From contig JAAZEM010000054.1 in the NCBI GenBank assembly GCA_012512265.1, forward strand, positions 1 through 64,000: DNA of 64,000 nucleotides. Direction: 5' to 3'. Below the pieces are notes generated by a model. The model did no database searches, was not told the DNA's origin, and was given only the letters and a program-made list of their open reading frames with translations. This DNA is from Armatimonadota bacterium. Lineage in GTDB: Bacteria; Armatimonadota; JAAZEB01. The translations under genes were made by a program, and so were the position numbers. Positions 8,920 through 18,238 of this stretch are shown here, piece after piece (positions within the stretch are counted from its first letter, which is position 1; every line of letters begins with the position of its first letter).

Positions 8920-10059
8920 ATGACGAAGGTGAAAACAGGTATCATCGGAGTTGGCTTCATTGGCGAAGAGCACCTGAAGGCGCTGCGAGCGCACGAGAGC
9001 GTCGAGGTCATAGGCATCGCCGACCAGAGCACCGATCTGGCTGCTGCCCGGTCGCGGCAGTATGGGGTTCCTTTCTATACGGACCCAATCGCGCTGATGG
9101 AAGAGGCTCGCCCCGATTACGTCACGATCTGCACGCCTCACTTCAGCCACACCAGCTTCGCCATCGAGGCGATGCGCCGCGGCATCCACGTCCTGGTAGA
9201 GAAGCCGCTCACCGTCTCTGCGTCCGCCGCCGATGAATGCCTCCGGGTGATGCGCGAGACGGGAATGAAGCTGGGCGTCGGCTACCTTCAGCGCCTCCGT
9301 ACCGCGCACCGAAAGGTGTATGATCTGGTGCAGTCGGGGTTCGTGGGCCGCATCCAGCGCGTGACGATGGTGCGCACCGCGTGGTTCCGCAGCATGGCCT
9401 ACCACCGTTCCAACCCCTGGCGGGGCACCTGGAAGGGTGAAGGCGGAGGCATCCTGGTCAACCAAGCGCCCCATGATCTCGATCTCCTCGTGTGGACAGC
9501 CGGGCTTCCCAGCGAGGTGCTGGTGGAGATGGGAACCCTCGGTCACGATATCGAGGTGGAGGACGATGTCTGCGCTGTGCTCAAGTGGGCGAATGGCGCG
9601 ACAGGCACCCTTCACGTGTCGACGAACGAGGCGCCGGGGCGCAGTTTCTACGAGATCGCCGGCACGAAGGGCACGCTCCGCCTGGAAGATGGCTGCGTCA
9701 CCGCCACGGCACTCGCGGTCGACTCGCACGAGTTCTCCGAGACCACCCAGGAGCGGATGGTCCCCCCGCCAACTGGAGGCGAGATGCTGTTCCGCCAGCC
9801 TCCCGAGCCGGTCGAGTTCAGCACGCTCCCCGGGATGCACGCCAACTTCGCGGCTGCTCTTCGCGAGGGTGCGCCTCTCGTCTGCTCTGCCGAGGAAGCC
9901 TTGCAGGAGGTGGAGCTCGCCAACGCCATGCTCCTCTCGGGAGTGACGCGCCAGTGGGTCCAGGTGCCGGTCGACCGCGCCGAGTACGACCGCGTTCTCG
10001 AGGAGCTGATGGCTACCCGGTCTCTCGAAGCGTATAAGGCGAAGCGCGCCGGGCGCTGA
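8920..10059 (+). CDS. Gfo/Idh/MocA family NAD(P)-dependent oxidoreductase
   Basis: This 379-residue protein has an N-terminal Rossmann fold (GIIGVGFIGEEHLKAL is the dinucleotide-binding loop). The family signature VLVEKPLTVSASAADEC contains the EKP motif. The C-terminal substrate domain includes GGGILVNQAPHDLDLLVW, whose N-x-x-x-H-D positions match the catalytic region of the family. Members oxidise or reduce sugars, inositols or bile-pigment-type substrates; the substrate cannot be predicted. The start is ATG 8920, with TAGGAGT 7 bp upstream, rather than the in-frame ATG 8896. Near the aminotransferase and glycosidase it probably belongs to sugar conversion, although hairpins separate the transcripts. 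Confidence 0.85.
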   Translation: MTKVKTGIIGVGFIGEEHLKALRAHESVEVIGIADQSTDLAAARSRQYGVPFYTDPIALMEEARPDYVTICTPHFSHTSFAIEAMRRGIHVLVEKPLTVSASAADECLRVMRETGMKLGVGYLQRLRTAHRKVYDLVQSGFVGRIQRVTMVRTAWFRSMAYHRSNPWRGTWKGEGGGILVNQAPHDLDLLVWTAGLPSEVLVEMGTLGHDIEVEDDVCAVLKWANGATGTLHVSTNEAPGRSFYEIAGTKGTLRLEDGCVTATALAVDSHEFSETTQERMVPPPTGGEMLFRQPPEPVEFSTLPGMHANFAAALREGAPLVCSAEEALQEVELANAMLLSGVTRQWVQVPVDRAEYDRVLEELMATRSLEAYKAKRAGR

Positions 10060-10095
10060 ACCGCCCCAGGCTACCCGCAGTCGATCCCAGGTTGA

Positions 10096-10155
10096 GAGGG
10101 CTCTCACAGCCCTCGCTGGATCGGCCCATTCCCCCCTCCCCGCGCGCGGGGAGGG
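10096..10155. repeat. Two adjacent palindromic hairpins (REP-like)
   Basis: GAGGGC-N7-GCCCTC (10096-10114) is followed by a 22-bp perfect palindrome (10134-10155, CCCTCCC around CGCGCGCG). A G-rich tail follows. Similar short palindromes occur at 13243-13261, 26984-27027 and near 29460-29484, so these look like genome-wide intergenic repeats. The rest of the 247-bp gap to 10306 shows no gene. Confidence 0.5.
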
Positions 10156-10305
10156 CCGGGGTGGGGGTGACTAGCGGTCGAGTGACCCGGGGCACGTTCA
10201 CGGCCATCGCTGCGGACTACGACCGGCAGGCATCACTCCACTGCCCGCATCGACACAGCGTCTTCAGGCACGGGGTGAAACAGCCGCCAGCAAAGCACCT
10301 GCCTG

Positions 10306-11535
10306 CTACTGGTGAATCGCCACTCGCGGCGGTGTCTTCTTGCGCGCGGATGCCCTCCACGCATCATAGCCGATGAGCCCCGCCAGGATCAGGTAGCACG
10401 CCGGAACCAGGTAGAAAGCCAGGCGCAGATCGCCGCCGCACAGGTTGCCGAGAACGCCCATCAGCCAGGTGAAGAAGCCGCACCCGGGAACACCGGCGCA
10501 GGAGAGGAGGATGAAAAGCATCGTCGTATCCACCTCGGGAAGCCGGTCAGCGCAGTAGCTTTGCACGCTCGGCCAGAACGGCCCGGTCGCGACCCCGGCG
10601 GCGACGAGGAGCGCGAAGAAGGCCCACAGGTTGGTGAGGTGCGGGAAGAGGAGCGTGACCAACGTGCCGCCTAGGGCCGACCAGATGATGAGGTGCTTCA
10701 ACTGGTCTTGCCGGACCAGATAGCCCCATCCGGCCCGGCTGAGGAACATCCCCGCGGAGAAGCAAGCCGTGCCAACACCTCCCGCCCACGCCGCATCCAT
10801 GAAGCTGAGCTGGATGTAGCTGGCGCACCAAAAGGTGAGGCAGAACTCGCCGCCTCCGGCGACGAACATGGCGGCGAAGAAGAGCCAGAAGGTTGGAGCG
10901 CGGAAGATGGCGAGCGCCTGTGCCCATACCGTCTGCCAGTGAAGCGGCTCGGGGCGCTCGGGATAGGCGTGGCCTTTGCGCGCGGGTAGGAGCAGCAGGA
11001 GCGCCGTGAAGAATCCCAAGAGTGCTACGGCGCCGATCACCACGCGCCAGGAGACGCCATAGGTTATCAGCGCCCCCGACAGGAGGACGGTGATCAGGAC
11101 GCCGATAGACCAGAACGAATGCGCAAAGTTGATGTAGCGCCCCGGCTCATCGGTATGCAGGTCCTGTACGAAGGGGGTTGCCAGGCCCTCGATCACGCCT
11201 TCTCCTAGGCCGGCCAGCGTGAGCGCGAAGAGGAGCACGCCGTATCCGGGAGCCAGGGCGCAGAGAAGCACGCCGGCGCCCATCAGCACCGCGGACGTCC
11301 CGAGAGTCCAGCGCTTGCCCCAGCGCCCGGCGGCAAAGCCGCAGAGGAGCATCGCCGCCACCATGGAGAAGGTGCGCCCCAAATGCAGCGCGCCGCCTGC
11401 CGACATGCCTCCGTGCTCGAGCGAAAACCCCAGGTCGCGCGCCAGCGATACCAGCGCCACGGGTACCACCACCGAGCCGGCGGCATAAGAGAAAAAGGCC
11501 GTGAAAGCAGCGTAGTCATACCGCCCGAAGGCCAT
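10306..11535 (-). CDS. Major facilitator superfamily transporter
   Basis: From ATG 11535 this is a 409-residue polytopic protein with about 12 hydrophobic segments in two halves. The half-1 loop GRWGKRWTLG resembles the MFS loop 2-3 motif. The central basic loop RKGHAYPERPE separates the halves, and the C-terminal tail is charged. By family it is a secondary transporter in the cytoplasmic membrane. The substrate is unknown, though sugar or sugar-acid uptake is plausible from context. The frame stays open up to 11769, but that stretch is proline/arginine-rich and unlike protein. An AAAGGAG site sits 22 bp before ATG 11535 and 6 bp before an in-frame CTG, so a CTG start six residues upstream is possible. 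Confidence 0.8.
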   Translation of the reverse strand: MAFGRYDYAAFTAFFSYAAGSVVVPVALVSLARDLGFSLEHGGMSAGGALHLGRTFSMVAAMLLCGFAAGRWGKRWTLGTSAVLMGAGVLLCALAPGYGVLLFALTLAGLGEGVIEGLATPFVQDLHTDEPGRYINFAHSFWSIGVLITVLLSGALITYGVSWRVVIGAVALLGFFTALLLLLPARKGHAYPERPEPLHWQTVWAQALAIFRAPTFWLFFAAMFVAGGGEFCLTFWCASYIQLSFMDAAWAGGVGTACFSAGMFLSRAGWGYLVRQDQLKHLIIWSALGGTLVTLLFPHLTNLWAFFALLVAAGVATGPFWPSVQSYCADRLPEVDTTMLFILLSCAGVPGCGFFTWLMGVLGNLCGGDLRLAFYLVPACYLILAGLIGYDAWRASARKKTPPRVAIHQ

Positions 11536-12118
11536 CCGTCGTGGCGATTTCAGTCCTGGCTCCTTTCTGATAACGCTCTTCCCCAGTAAGATGTCCGCCC
11601 GCCGCGTGGGGCATCTTCCTCTCGTTTCCCCGGCAACACCCAAAGTCCTGCCCACGGTACCACAGCCGCGAAGCCGTCGCCGGTAAGTCACCTGGGCGGC
11701 GCCGCCTGGCGTCGGGGGCCACTCTGGTTGCGGCGCAAGCAGGAGTTTCGGACATCTGGGGCCAACCACAAGTATAGTGGCGGTTGCCCGAGTCTATCCG
11801 GGCCAGGCTGATGCCCTGGGAACCGGCGCTCGTTAGCCTTCCCCTCCCAGCGGTGCTTTGGTTACAGAACGCACGAGAGAGGCCCCGGGGGCGAACGCGT
11901 CCAGCCGGCCGCCAGGCACCGGGAAACTGGATATCCCCGGTCGAGCCGGCTCCGCGGTTGCCGGAGCCGGAGACAAAGGCGCCTGCCCTCCTCCCTGATG
12001 GGAACCTGATTGAATCTCCATTCCGTCCGGATGGTCTACATCCGGCGGTGGGATAGACGCTGTGGTGCCCGCCAGCATCCTCTGGCAGCACCACCTGACC
12101 GCGGAAAGGAAAGAGCGC
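11536..12118. other. Non-coding gap with a strong hairpin
   Basis: I see no credible gene in these 583 bp. CCGGCTCCG/CGGAGCCGG (11946-11954/11962-11970) forms a perfect 9-bp hairpin. A TATACT (minus strand, 11771-11776) could be a -10 box for the transporter, but the matching -35 is poor. Confidence 0.4.
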
Positions 12119-12295
12119 ATGATTTGCGACACGTGCGGGCGAGAGAGCGAGCGCGTGGCGCGCGTGGTGATTGATCAGGGATATAACCGCTTGTTGGCGA
12201 AGCCTCTCTGGAACTGCCCCGAGTGCTTCGAGAAGAAGGAGCAGGAGCGGCGCAAGCGCAAGGAGCGCGAGGCGACCGCCCAGGCAGCCGCCTGA
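12119..12295 (+). CDS. Small zinc-ribbon protein, function unknown
   Basis: This 58-residue protein starts at ATG 12119 after GGAAAGGAAAGA. It has a CDTC pair at residues 3-6 and a CPEC pair near residues 34-37, the pattern of a four-Cys zinc ribbon. A highly charged Lys/Arg/Glu helix (KKEQERRKRKEREA) and an Ala tail follow. Such small proteins often bind nucleic acid or another protein, but nothing here tells the role. An in-frame ATG at 12062 exists, but the strong ribosome site supports 12119. Confidence 0.65.
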   Translation: MICDTCGRESERVARVVIDQGYNRLLAKPLWNCPECFEKKEQERRKRKEREATAQAAA

Positions 12296-12498
12296 ACTGA
12301 GCCTGCCCCAGGGCCTCGCGGGCGAGCGATCGATAGCGCGCGCCACCAGCATCCCCGTGCTTCCGGCACGGATCCCGGGACCGGGGAGTTGCGTTGCCCT
12401 GATAGTTGAGCCGGAGATGAGCCTGCCCGAGGGGGGCGAAGCCGAACTCGTTCCGTTCGTCTCCGGCTCTCCTTCGGAGGAGCGAGAGACAGAAGCCG

Positions 12499-13203
12499 AT
12501 GCCTGACAACCTCGTGTGGGGCCGTGCCTTGGTGGCAGCGATGCACGCGCTGCCACCAGAGTGTACCGCTGTCGCGTTGGTGCGGCACGCGGAACGCGAG
12601 CCGATCCCCAGCTTCCAGGAAAATGATGTCGCAGCACTGACACCCCGAGGAGAGGCGGATGCCTACCAGCTGGGACGCCATCTGCCAGCAGGCCGCCCGA
12701 TCCGGCTATTCCATAGCCCTATCGGACGCTGCCAGATGACGGCAGTTCGCATCGCCGAGGGCTTCCGCTCCGTGGGCGGTTCCGCCGAGGTGCTGGGCTG
12801 CGCGCCCCTTTTTGGGGGGCCCTACGTCGTGGATGCGGAGGAGATCTCCCACCTCTTGGCTGGAATGGGAGATCACTTCGTGCGCGCCTGGTTCGATGGC
12901 GAGATCCCATCCACCGCGATCCTGCCGCCGCAGGACGCCGCCCGCCAGCAATGGCACGCGATGCGCGGCGTGGCCCGGGAAGCTCCCGCCGGCAGCCTCA
13001 CCCTCGTCTGCACTCACGACTGGAACATCATGCTCGTTCGCGAGACCTACCTCGGCGTGCGCCATGAAGAGCAGGGCTGGGCTGAGTTCCTCGATGGCCC
13101 TGTTCTCGTGCTGCACAACGGCGAGTGCCGCCTGACCTGGCGCGACCGCACCACCGCGATGCCGCTCTTTGCACCCGCATCAGATCGCGCACACACGGCC
13201 TGA
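12499..13203 (+). CDS. Histidine phosphatase superfamily protein
   Basis: This 234-residue protein carries ALVRHAERE near residue 30, the RHxE-type catalytic motif of the branch-1 histidine phosphatases (phosphoglycerate mutase-like). It also has LTPRGEADAYQLGRHL and FHSPIGRCQMTA (second Arg) and a late CTHDWNIM, which supplies the second active-site His. The family removes phosphate from small molecules or proteins; the substrate is unknown. ATG 12499 follows GAGCGAGAG. It is convergent with the small gene at 13250, and a hairpin lies between them. Confidence 0.75.
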   Translation: MPDNLVWGRALVAAMHALPPECTAVALVRHAEREPIPSFQENDVAALTPRGEADAYQLGRHLPAGRPIRLFHSPIGRCQMTAVRIAEGFRSVGGSAEVLGCAPLFGGPYVVDAEEISHLLAGMGDHFVRAWFDGEIPSTAILPPQDAARQQWHAMRGVAREAPAGSLTLVCTHDWNIMLVRETYLGVRHEEQGWAEFLDGPVLVLHNGECRLTWRDRTTAMPLFAPASDRAHTA

Positions 13204-13242
13204 GATAGGTAGGCCGGATGCGACAGGCATAGCCGGCTCTGA

Positions 13243-13261
13243 GGGGGGCTCACAGCCCCCC
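13243..13261. terminator. GGGGGGC/GCCCCCC hairpin between convergent genes
   Basis: A perfect 7-bp G/C stem with loop TCACA lies between the phosphatase (+) and the 85-residue gene (-), overlapping the stop codon of the latter. It has the same design as the hairpin at 10096-10114. Confidence 0.5.
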
Positions 13262-13507
13262 GAGGCCACCGCTACCATCCGCCACGTCGCCCTCGGGCGG
13301 CTCCTGGGGCGTATCGGTATCGATCTCCTCCGCTGTCTGAGCAATCGATACGCCCGGCGACTTGCCCGATTCAGCGGCGCCAATCGCCTGCCGGACCGCC
13401 GTCTCCTCCGCCGGCAGGCCGCGCTTGATCGTATCGATCTCCTCGCCCCGTTCCACCTTGCCCGGAAGTAGCGTGTGGCGGGTCTCTCTTCGATCCTGCT
13501 GGCCCAT
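13250..13507 (-). CDS. Hypothetical 85-residue protein
   Basis: The start is ATG 13507 with AAGGGAG about 6 bp upstream. The protein is hydrophilic: a basic N-terminus (MGQQDRRETRHTLL), a charged middle (GKVERGEEIDTIKRGLPAEETAVRQAIG) and an acidic Gly-rich tail (EEIDTDTPQEPPEGDVAD). I do not recognise the family and see no membrane segment. Good ribosome-site spacing and protein-like composition support it. It follows the comEA-like gene in the same direction (70 bp), so it may share its transcript. Confidence 0.5.
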   Translation of the reverse strand: MGQQDRRETRHTLLPGKVERGEEIDTIKRGLPAEETAVRQAIGAAESGKSPGVSIAQTAEEIDTDTPQEPPEGDVADGSGGLGGL

Positions 13508-13576
13508 CGCGTCTCCCTTCCACCACGGCTCTCTCCCCTCTTCCCCGGCGCACCAGCGGCCCAAACCGCATGGGCA

Positions 13577-14389
13577 CTACAGCTCGACGAGATCGCGGAG
13601 CCGGGCCAGGTACTTTTCACCAATGCCTCGGACCTCCAGGAGTTGATCCACCGAGCGGAAGGGGCCGTTCTCCTTCCGGTACTCCAGGATGCGCTGGGCA
13701 ATCGCCGGTCCGACGTGTGGGAGACGCTGCAACTCAAGCGCATCGGCGGTGTTGATGTTGACCCGGCCCTCTGAAGGATCACGGATCTTGGCAGGGCGCT
13801 CCGCTCGCGGCGGCGTGTCCTCCTCGCGCGCGGGGGGCACCGGCGCGGGTTCATGCCGTTCCAGGGGCATGCGCCCGGCCGGAGCAGGCGGAAGCGGCTC
13901 CAGGCGAATCGACTCTGGGGCTATCCAGGCCCCATCCCCACGCTGTGAGCGCGACACGCGCACGGTGGGTGCTCTCTGCGCCTGCTGAACGCTCTTGCGC
14001 GGCACGTAGACCTGGACGCCATCGCGCAGGCACGCCGCCAGGTTGATCGCATCCAGATCGGCGCCCTCCTTGGCGCCCCCCGCGCGCTTAATCGCGTCGT
14101 AAACACGGGCTCCTTCCGGGAAGGAGTAGAGACCGGGTTGGCGCACGCAGCCGGCAACGTGGACAACGACCGGCGGGCGGTCCGGCACGGGAGCGACCGG
14201 GATCTCCTTGCTGGGCAGACGAGCCGAGGGATGCACTTCTGCTTTGGCGGGAGCCGAGGCGGATATGACGGGGAGGGGCGGCGGAGGCGCGGGCAGACGG
14301 CGGCGCAGGAACGTGCCGGCACCTGCGAGGAGCAGGAAGCAAAACAGCGCAACGGCAGCATAGACCTGGGTGCAAGGTGGCGGTGACAC
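13577..14389 (-). CDS. comEA: ComEA-like membrane-anchored DNA-binding protein (SLBB + helix-hairpin-helix)
   Basis: This 270-residue protein has an N-terminal membrane anchor (residues 9-26) and a proline-rich spacer. An SLBB-type segment follows (VVHVAGCVRQPGLYSFPEGARVYDAIKRAGG, quoted in parts at about 73-105). After a low-complexity linker, the C-terminal helix-hairpin-helix pair reads VNINTADALELQRLPHVG and VDQLLEVRGIGEKYL. By family it binds double-stranded DNA at the cell surface for uptake during transformation. It starts at GTG 14389 with GGAGG 7 bp upstream. It has an unusual promoter at 14427-14457. No comEC is next to it in the window. Confidence 0.8.
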   Translation of the reverse strand: MSPPPCTQVYAAVALFCFLLLAGAGTFLRRRLPAPPPPLPVISASAPAKAEVHPSARLPSKEIPVAPVPDRPPVVVHVAGCVRQPGLYSFPEGARVYDAIKRAGGAKEGADLDAINLAACLRDGVQVYVPRKSVQQAQRAPTVRVSRSQRGDGAWIAPESIRLEPLPPAPAGRMPLERHEPAPVPPAREEDTPPRAERPAKIRDPSEGRVNINTADALELQRLPHVGPAIAQRILEYRKENGPFRSVDQLLEVRGIGEKYLARLRDLVEL

Positions 14390-14426
14390 CGTTCGCCTCC
14401 AGGGGGCAGTAGCCCAAGCTCGCCTT

Positions 14427-14457
14427 ATTATAGCCTACGTAGGTATTTGTTTGTCAA
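14427..14457 (-). promoter_or_regulatory. comEA promoter with 19-bp spacer and palindrome (MerR-like layout)
   Basis: On the minus strand TTGACA (14457-14452) and TATAAT (14432-14427) are both perfect but 19 bp apart. The spacer holds the palindrome CCTACGTAGG (14434-14443). An over-long spacer with a dyad is typical of promoters twisted into register by MerR-family activators. Confidence 0.6.
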
Positions 14458-14487
14458 TCCCCCGCGCGCTCTCCAGACGACAGCGCC

Positions 14488-14516
14488 TTTACAGCACAGG
14501 CGATCCGTGCTATACT
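14488..14516 (+). promoter_or_regulatory. Sigma70-type promoter firing into a hairpin
   Basis: TTTACA (14488-14493), a 17-bp spacer, and TATACT (14511-14516). The expected start is about 14523, which is the first base of a hairpin with a U-run (14523-14546). Confidence 0.55.
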
Positions 14517-14522
14517 GAGATT

Positions 14523-14546
14523 GACGGCGCGGAGCCGTCCTTTTTT
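14523..14546 (+). terminator. Rho-independent terminator immediately downstream of a promoter
   Basis: GACGGC (14523-14528), loop GCGGA, GCCGTC (14534-14539), then C and six T. On the plus strand this is a textbook intrinsic terminator. No plus-strand gene ends here; the only upstream plus-strand unit is the promoter at 14488-14516. Confidence 0.65.
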
Positions 14547-14660
14547 GTGCCTGCAAAGGCCCGTCGGCACCTCCTCCGCGCAGGTGCGTGGTAGGCGCCG
14601 GCAGGAGGGTGTGGCGTTCCGGGCTGGGGCCCCCGCAGGCGAGGCCACCTCGGGCTCGCC
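14547..14660. other. Structured leader-like stretch before recG
   Basis: No gene. Overlapping stems can form: GTGCC/GGCAC (14547 onward) and GCACCT/AGGTGC. CACCTCCT can also pair with a later AGGAGGGTG. These could be alternative structures in a read-through transcript from the 14488 promoter. Confidence 0.3.
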
Positions 14661-14689
14661 TTGACAAGGCATAGAGGCGCCAGTATAAT
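14661..14689 (+). promoter_or_regulatory. Perfect-consensus promoter of recG
   Basis: TTGACA (14661-14666), 17-bp spacer, TATAAT (14684-14689). Transcription would start near 14696, leaving a 22-nt leader before the GTG at 14718, which supports that start. Confidence 0.8.
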
Positions 14690-14717
14690 AAGGGGGTTCC
14701 GAAGGGAGTCTTCTCCG

Positions 14718-16919
14718 GTGGAGCGGCAGCCCCTCGGGCGAACGTCACATATCCGGGCTGGGAGATCGAGGGGCACCCCCCCCCATTCCGTGGGTTATGC
14801 CACGGGCGGCGCTACCGCGCTCGACTCCCCGGTGCAGTACCTTAAGGGAGTGGGGCCACGGCGCGCCGAAGCATTCGAGCGCCTTGGCGTGCGCACAGCG
14901 CGTGATCTGCTCTGGCATCTGCCTCGTCGCTACGAGGACCGGCGGAGGTTCAGCCCAATCCGTCTCCTCTCGCATGGAGCCGCGGCACTGGTGTCTGGCC
15001 GCGTCACCGGGGCCTCTACCGAGCGACGCCGCGGCCTGGTGATCACGAGAGTCCTCCTGGTCGACGATAGCGGGTCGGCCCACCTCACCTGGTACAACCA
15101 GCCCTACATGGAGAAGCGGTTCCCCGTTGGCACGCACCTGGTCGCCTATGGGAAGGTGGAGCGGCGGTTTGGCGCCGTGCAGATCCTCAACCCAGAATGC
15201 GAAGTGGTCACCGGGAACGACCTGGCGGGGATGGGGCGGATCGTGCCCATCTACCCGCTCACCGAGGGGCTCAGCCAGCAGGTGGTGCGGAACGTTCTCT
15301 TCGGCCTGATGGAGCTGACGGCCAGGGTGCCGGACTCGCTGCCCGCGAGCGTGCGAGAGCGATGCGCGCTGGTGAGTTTGCCTGTGGCGTTGCGCGACAT
15401 CCACTTCCCTGAAACATGGGAAGCGTGCGAGGCAGCCCGGCGGCGCCTGGTTTTTGAGGAGCTCTTCCGGGTGCAGCTTCGGCTGGCCGCGCGGAAGGTG
15501 GCGGCGGTATCACACCCAGGCATCGCCTTCCGTGTGGGAGAGGAGATCCTCGCCGAGATTGGCGAGATGCTCCCCTTCGAGCTCACGCCGGCACAGGCGC
15601 GCGTGCTCGAAGAGATCCGCGCGGATATGCAGGAACCTCGGCCGATGCATCGCCTCCTGCAAGGCGATGTGGGCTCCGGCAAGACGGCAGTCGCTGCGGC
15701 GGTGGCGCTGGCTGCCGTGCGCAACGGGTATCAGGCGGCGCTGATGGCGCCGACCGAGATCCTGGCCGAGCAACATTTTCTGAACCTGGAGCGGCTCTTC
15801 CGCCCCAGGGGGATTGTGGTGGACCTTCTCACAGGAAGTGGCGGCGAGAAGGACCGCGATGCGGTCCGCGCCCGCCTGCGCACGGGCGAGACCGGCCTCG
15901 TGGTTGGCACGCACGCGCTCATCCAGGAGGATGTCAGCTTCGCCCGGCTTGGGCTGGTGATTGTCGATGAACAGCATCGTTTTGGCGTGCTACAGCGGCA
16001 GTCGCTTTGGGAGAAGGGCCACTCCGCCACCGTGCCGGACCTTCTGGTGATGACCGCGACGCCGATCCCGCGAACGCTGGCGCTGACGCTCTATGGCGAC
16101 CTGGATCTCTCCGTGATCGATCAGCTCCCTCCCGGCCGACAGCCGATCACCACGCAGTGGTTTCCCGCGACAGACCGCGATCTCGTCTTCGAGTTTTTGC
16201 GCGATCAACTTCGGGAAGGGCGGCAGGCCTACTATGTCTGCCCGCTGATTGAGGAGTCGGACCAGCTCTACGCCGAGGCGGCGGTTGCCAAGGCAGAGAT
16301 GCTGCGCCAGGTGTTTCCCGAGCGCCGTATCGGGCTGCTCCACGGGAGGATGAAGACGGCTGAGCGCGCCGCCACGATGGAGGCATTCCGAGCGGGCGAG
16401 ATCGACCTCCTCACCGCGACGACGGTCATCGAGGTGGGGGTAGATGTGCCCAACGCCACGGTGATGGTGATCGAGGATGCCGATCGCTTCGGCTTGGCGC
16501 AACTTCACCAGTTGCGTGGGCGCGTGGGCCGCGGCACGCACCGCTCTTTCTGCCTGCTCATCACCGACCCGCGCAGCAACCCGGATGCGCCCGGCCTGGG
16601 CGATAGCCAGGGTCTCAGTGACGGGCAGCGGCGCATGAAGGTGATGGTGGAAACGACAGACGGCTTCCAGATCGCGGAGGAGGACCTGAAGATACGCGGT
16701 CCGGGCGAGGTGTATGGCACCCGCCAGCATGGGTTCGACGCCGTGGGGCAGTTGCGCATCGCCAATGTACTCCGAGACGCGCGAGAGCTGGAAGAGGCGC
16801 GCGCGGTGGCACAGGAGATTATCAAGGCCGACCCGGAGTTGCAGCATCCGGAACACGCCGGCCTGCGCAGCGCCCTCGCCGAGGCGGATCGCGCGTCCGC
16901 CGCCGTCGTCGTGGGATAA
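14718..16919 (+). CDS. recG: ATP-dependent DNA helicase RecG
   Basis: This 733-residue protein is a superfamily 2 helicase that remodels stalled forks and branched DNA. An N-terminal wedge (OB) region (LKGVGPRRAEAFERLGV at its start, FPVGTHLVAYGKVERRFG inside) comes first. Then follow Walker A GDVGSGKTAVAAA, the DEQH box VIVDEQHRFGVLQRQ, TATPIPRTLALT, LLHGRMK, and motif VI LHQLRGRVGRGTHRS. Normal family length is about 690. The GTG start at 14718 is chosen because AAGGGAG lies 9 bp upstream and a perfect promoter lies just before. It leads a run with rsmD and coaD (the usual neighbourhood). Confidence 0.95.
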   Translation: MERQPLGRTSHIRAGRSRGTPPHSVGYATGGATALDSPVQYLKGVGPRRAEAFERLGVRTARDLLWHLPRRYEDRRRFSPIRLLSHGAAALVSGRVTGASTERRRGLVITRVLLVDDSGSAHLTWYNQPYMEKRFPVGTHLVAYGKVERRFGAVQILNPECEVVTGNDLAGMGRIVPIYPLTEGLSQQVVRNVLFGLMELTARVPDSLPASVRERCALVSLPVALRDIHFPETWEACEAARRRLVFEELFRVQLRLAARKVAAVSHPGIAFRVGEEILAEIGEMLPFELTPAQARVLEEIRADMQEPRPMHRLLQGDVGSGKTAVAAAVALAAVRNGYQAALMAPTEILAEQHFLNLERLFRPRGIVVDLLTGSGGEKDRDAVRARLRTGETGLVVGTHALIQEDVSFARLGLVIVDEQHRFGVLQRQSLWEKGHSATVPDLLVMTATPIPRTLALTLYGDLDLSVIDQLPPGRQPITTQWFPATDRDLVFEFLRDQLREGRQAYYVCPLIEESDQLYAEAAVAKAEMLRQVFPERRIGLLHGRMKTAERAATMEAFRAGEIDLLTATTVIEVGVDVPNATVMVIEDADRFGLAQLHQLRGRVGRGTHRSFCLLITDPRSNPDAPGLGDSQGLSDGQRRMKVMVETTDGFQIAEEDLKIRGPGEVYGTRQHGFDAVGQLRIANVLRDARELEEARAVAQEIIKADPELQHPEHAGLRSALAEADRASAAVVVG

Positions 16920-16999
16920 GGTTTTGCCGGGCGTTTCTGAAGCAGGTTCCCTGTTTCACCACGCGGAGTGGCTCACAGCGCAGCCGCGGGCAGACTGGG

Positions 17000-18066
<1,067 letters not shown>

Positions 18067-18176
18067 AGGGAAATCCGTAAGGCATCACGCGCCTCTCGCG
18101 GTGCGGATATGTGCCGGCCGGCCTGCCGCGCGCGCCGAACCCGCCTGCGGATCTCGTGACACGCTACGCGAAGCGC

Positions 18177-18205
18177 TTGCACATGCGTAGGTTCTCTGCT
18201 ATTAT
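18177..18205 (+). promoter_or_regulatory. Promoter of the coiled-coil gene
   Basis: TTGCAC (18177-18182), 17-bp spacer, TATTAT (18200-18205); the gene start is 34 bp further on with AGGAGG in between. Confidence 0.6.
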
Positions 18206-18238
18206 TCTGGGTACGGCTGGCAGGAGGATAGGTCGCTC

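Noticed and set aside
11536..11769. 78-residue N-terminal extension of the MFS transporter
   Set aside because: Pro/Arg-rich text before the first membrane helix; no ribosome site at the far start. A CTG start close to 11553 remains open.
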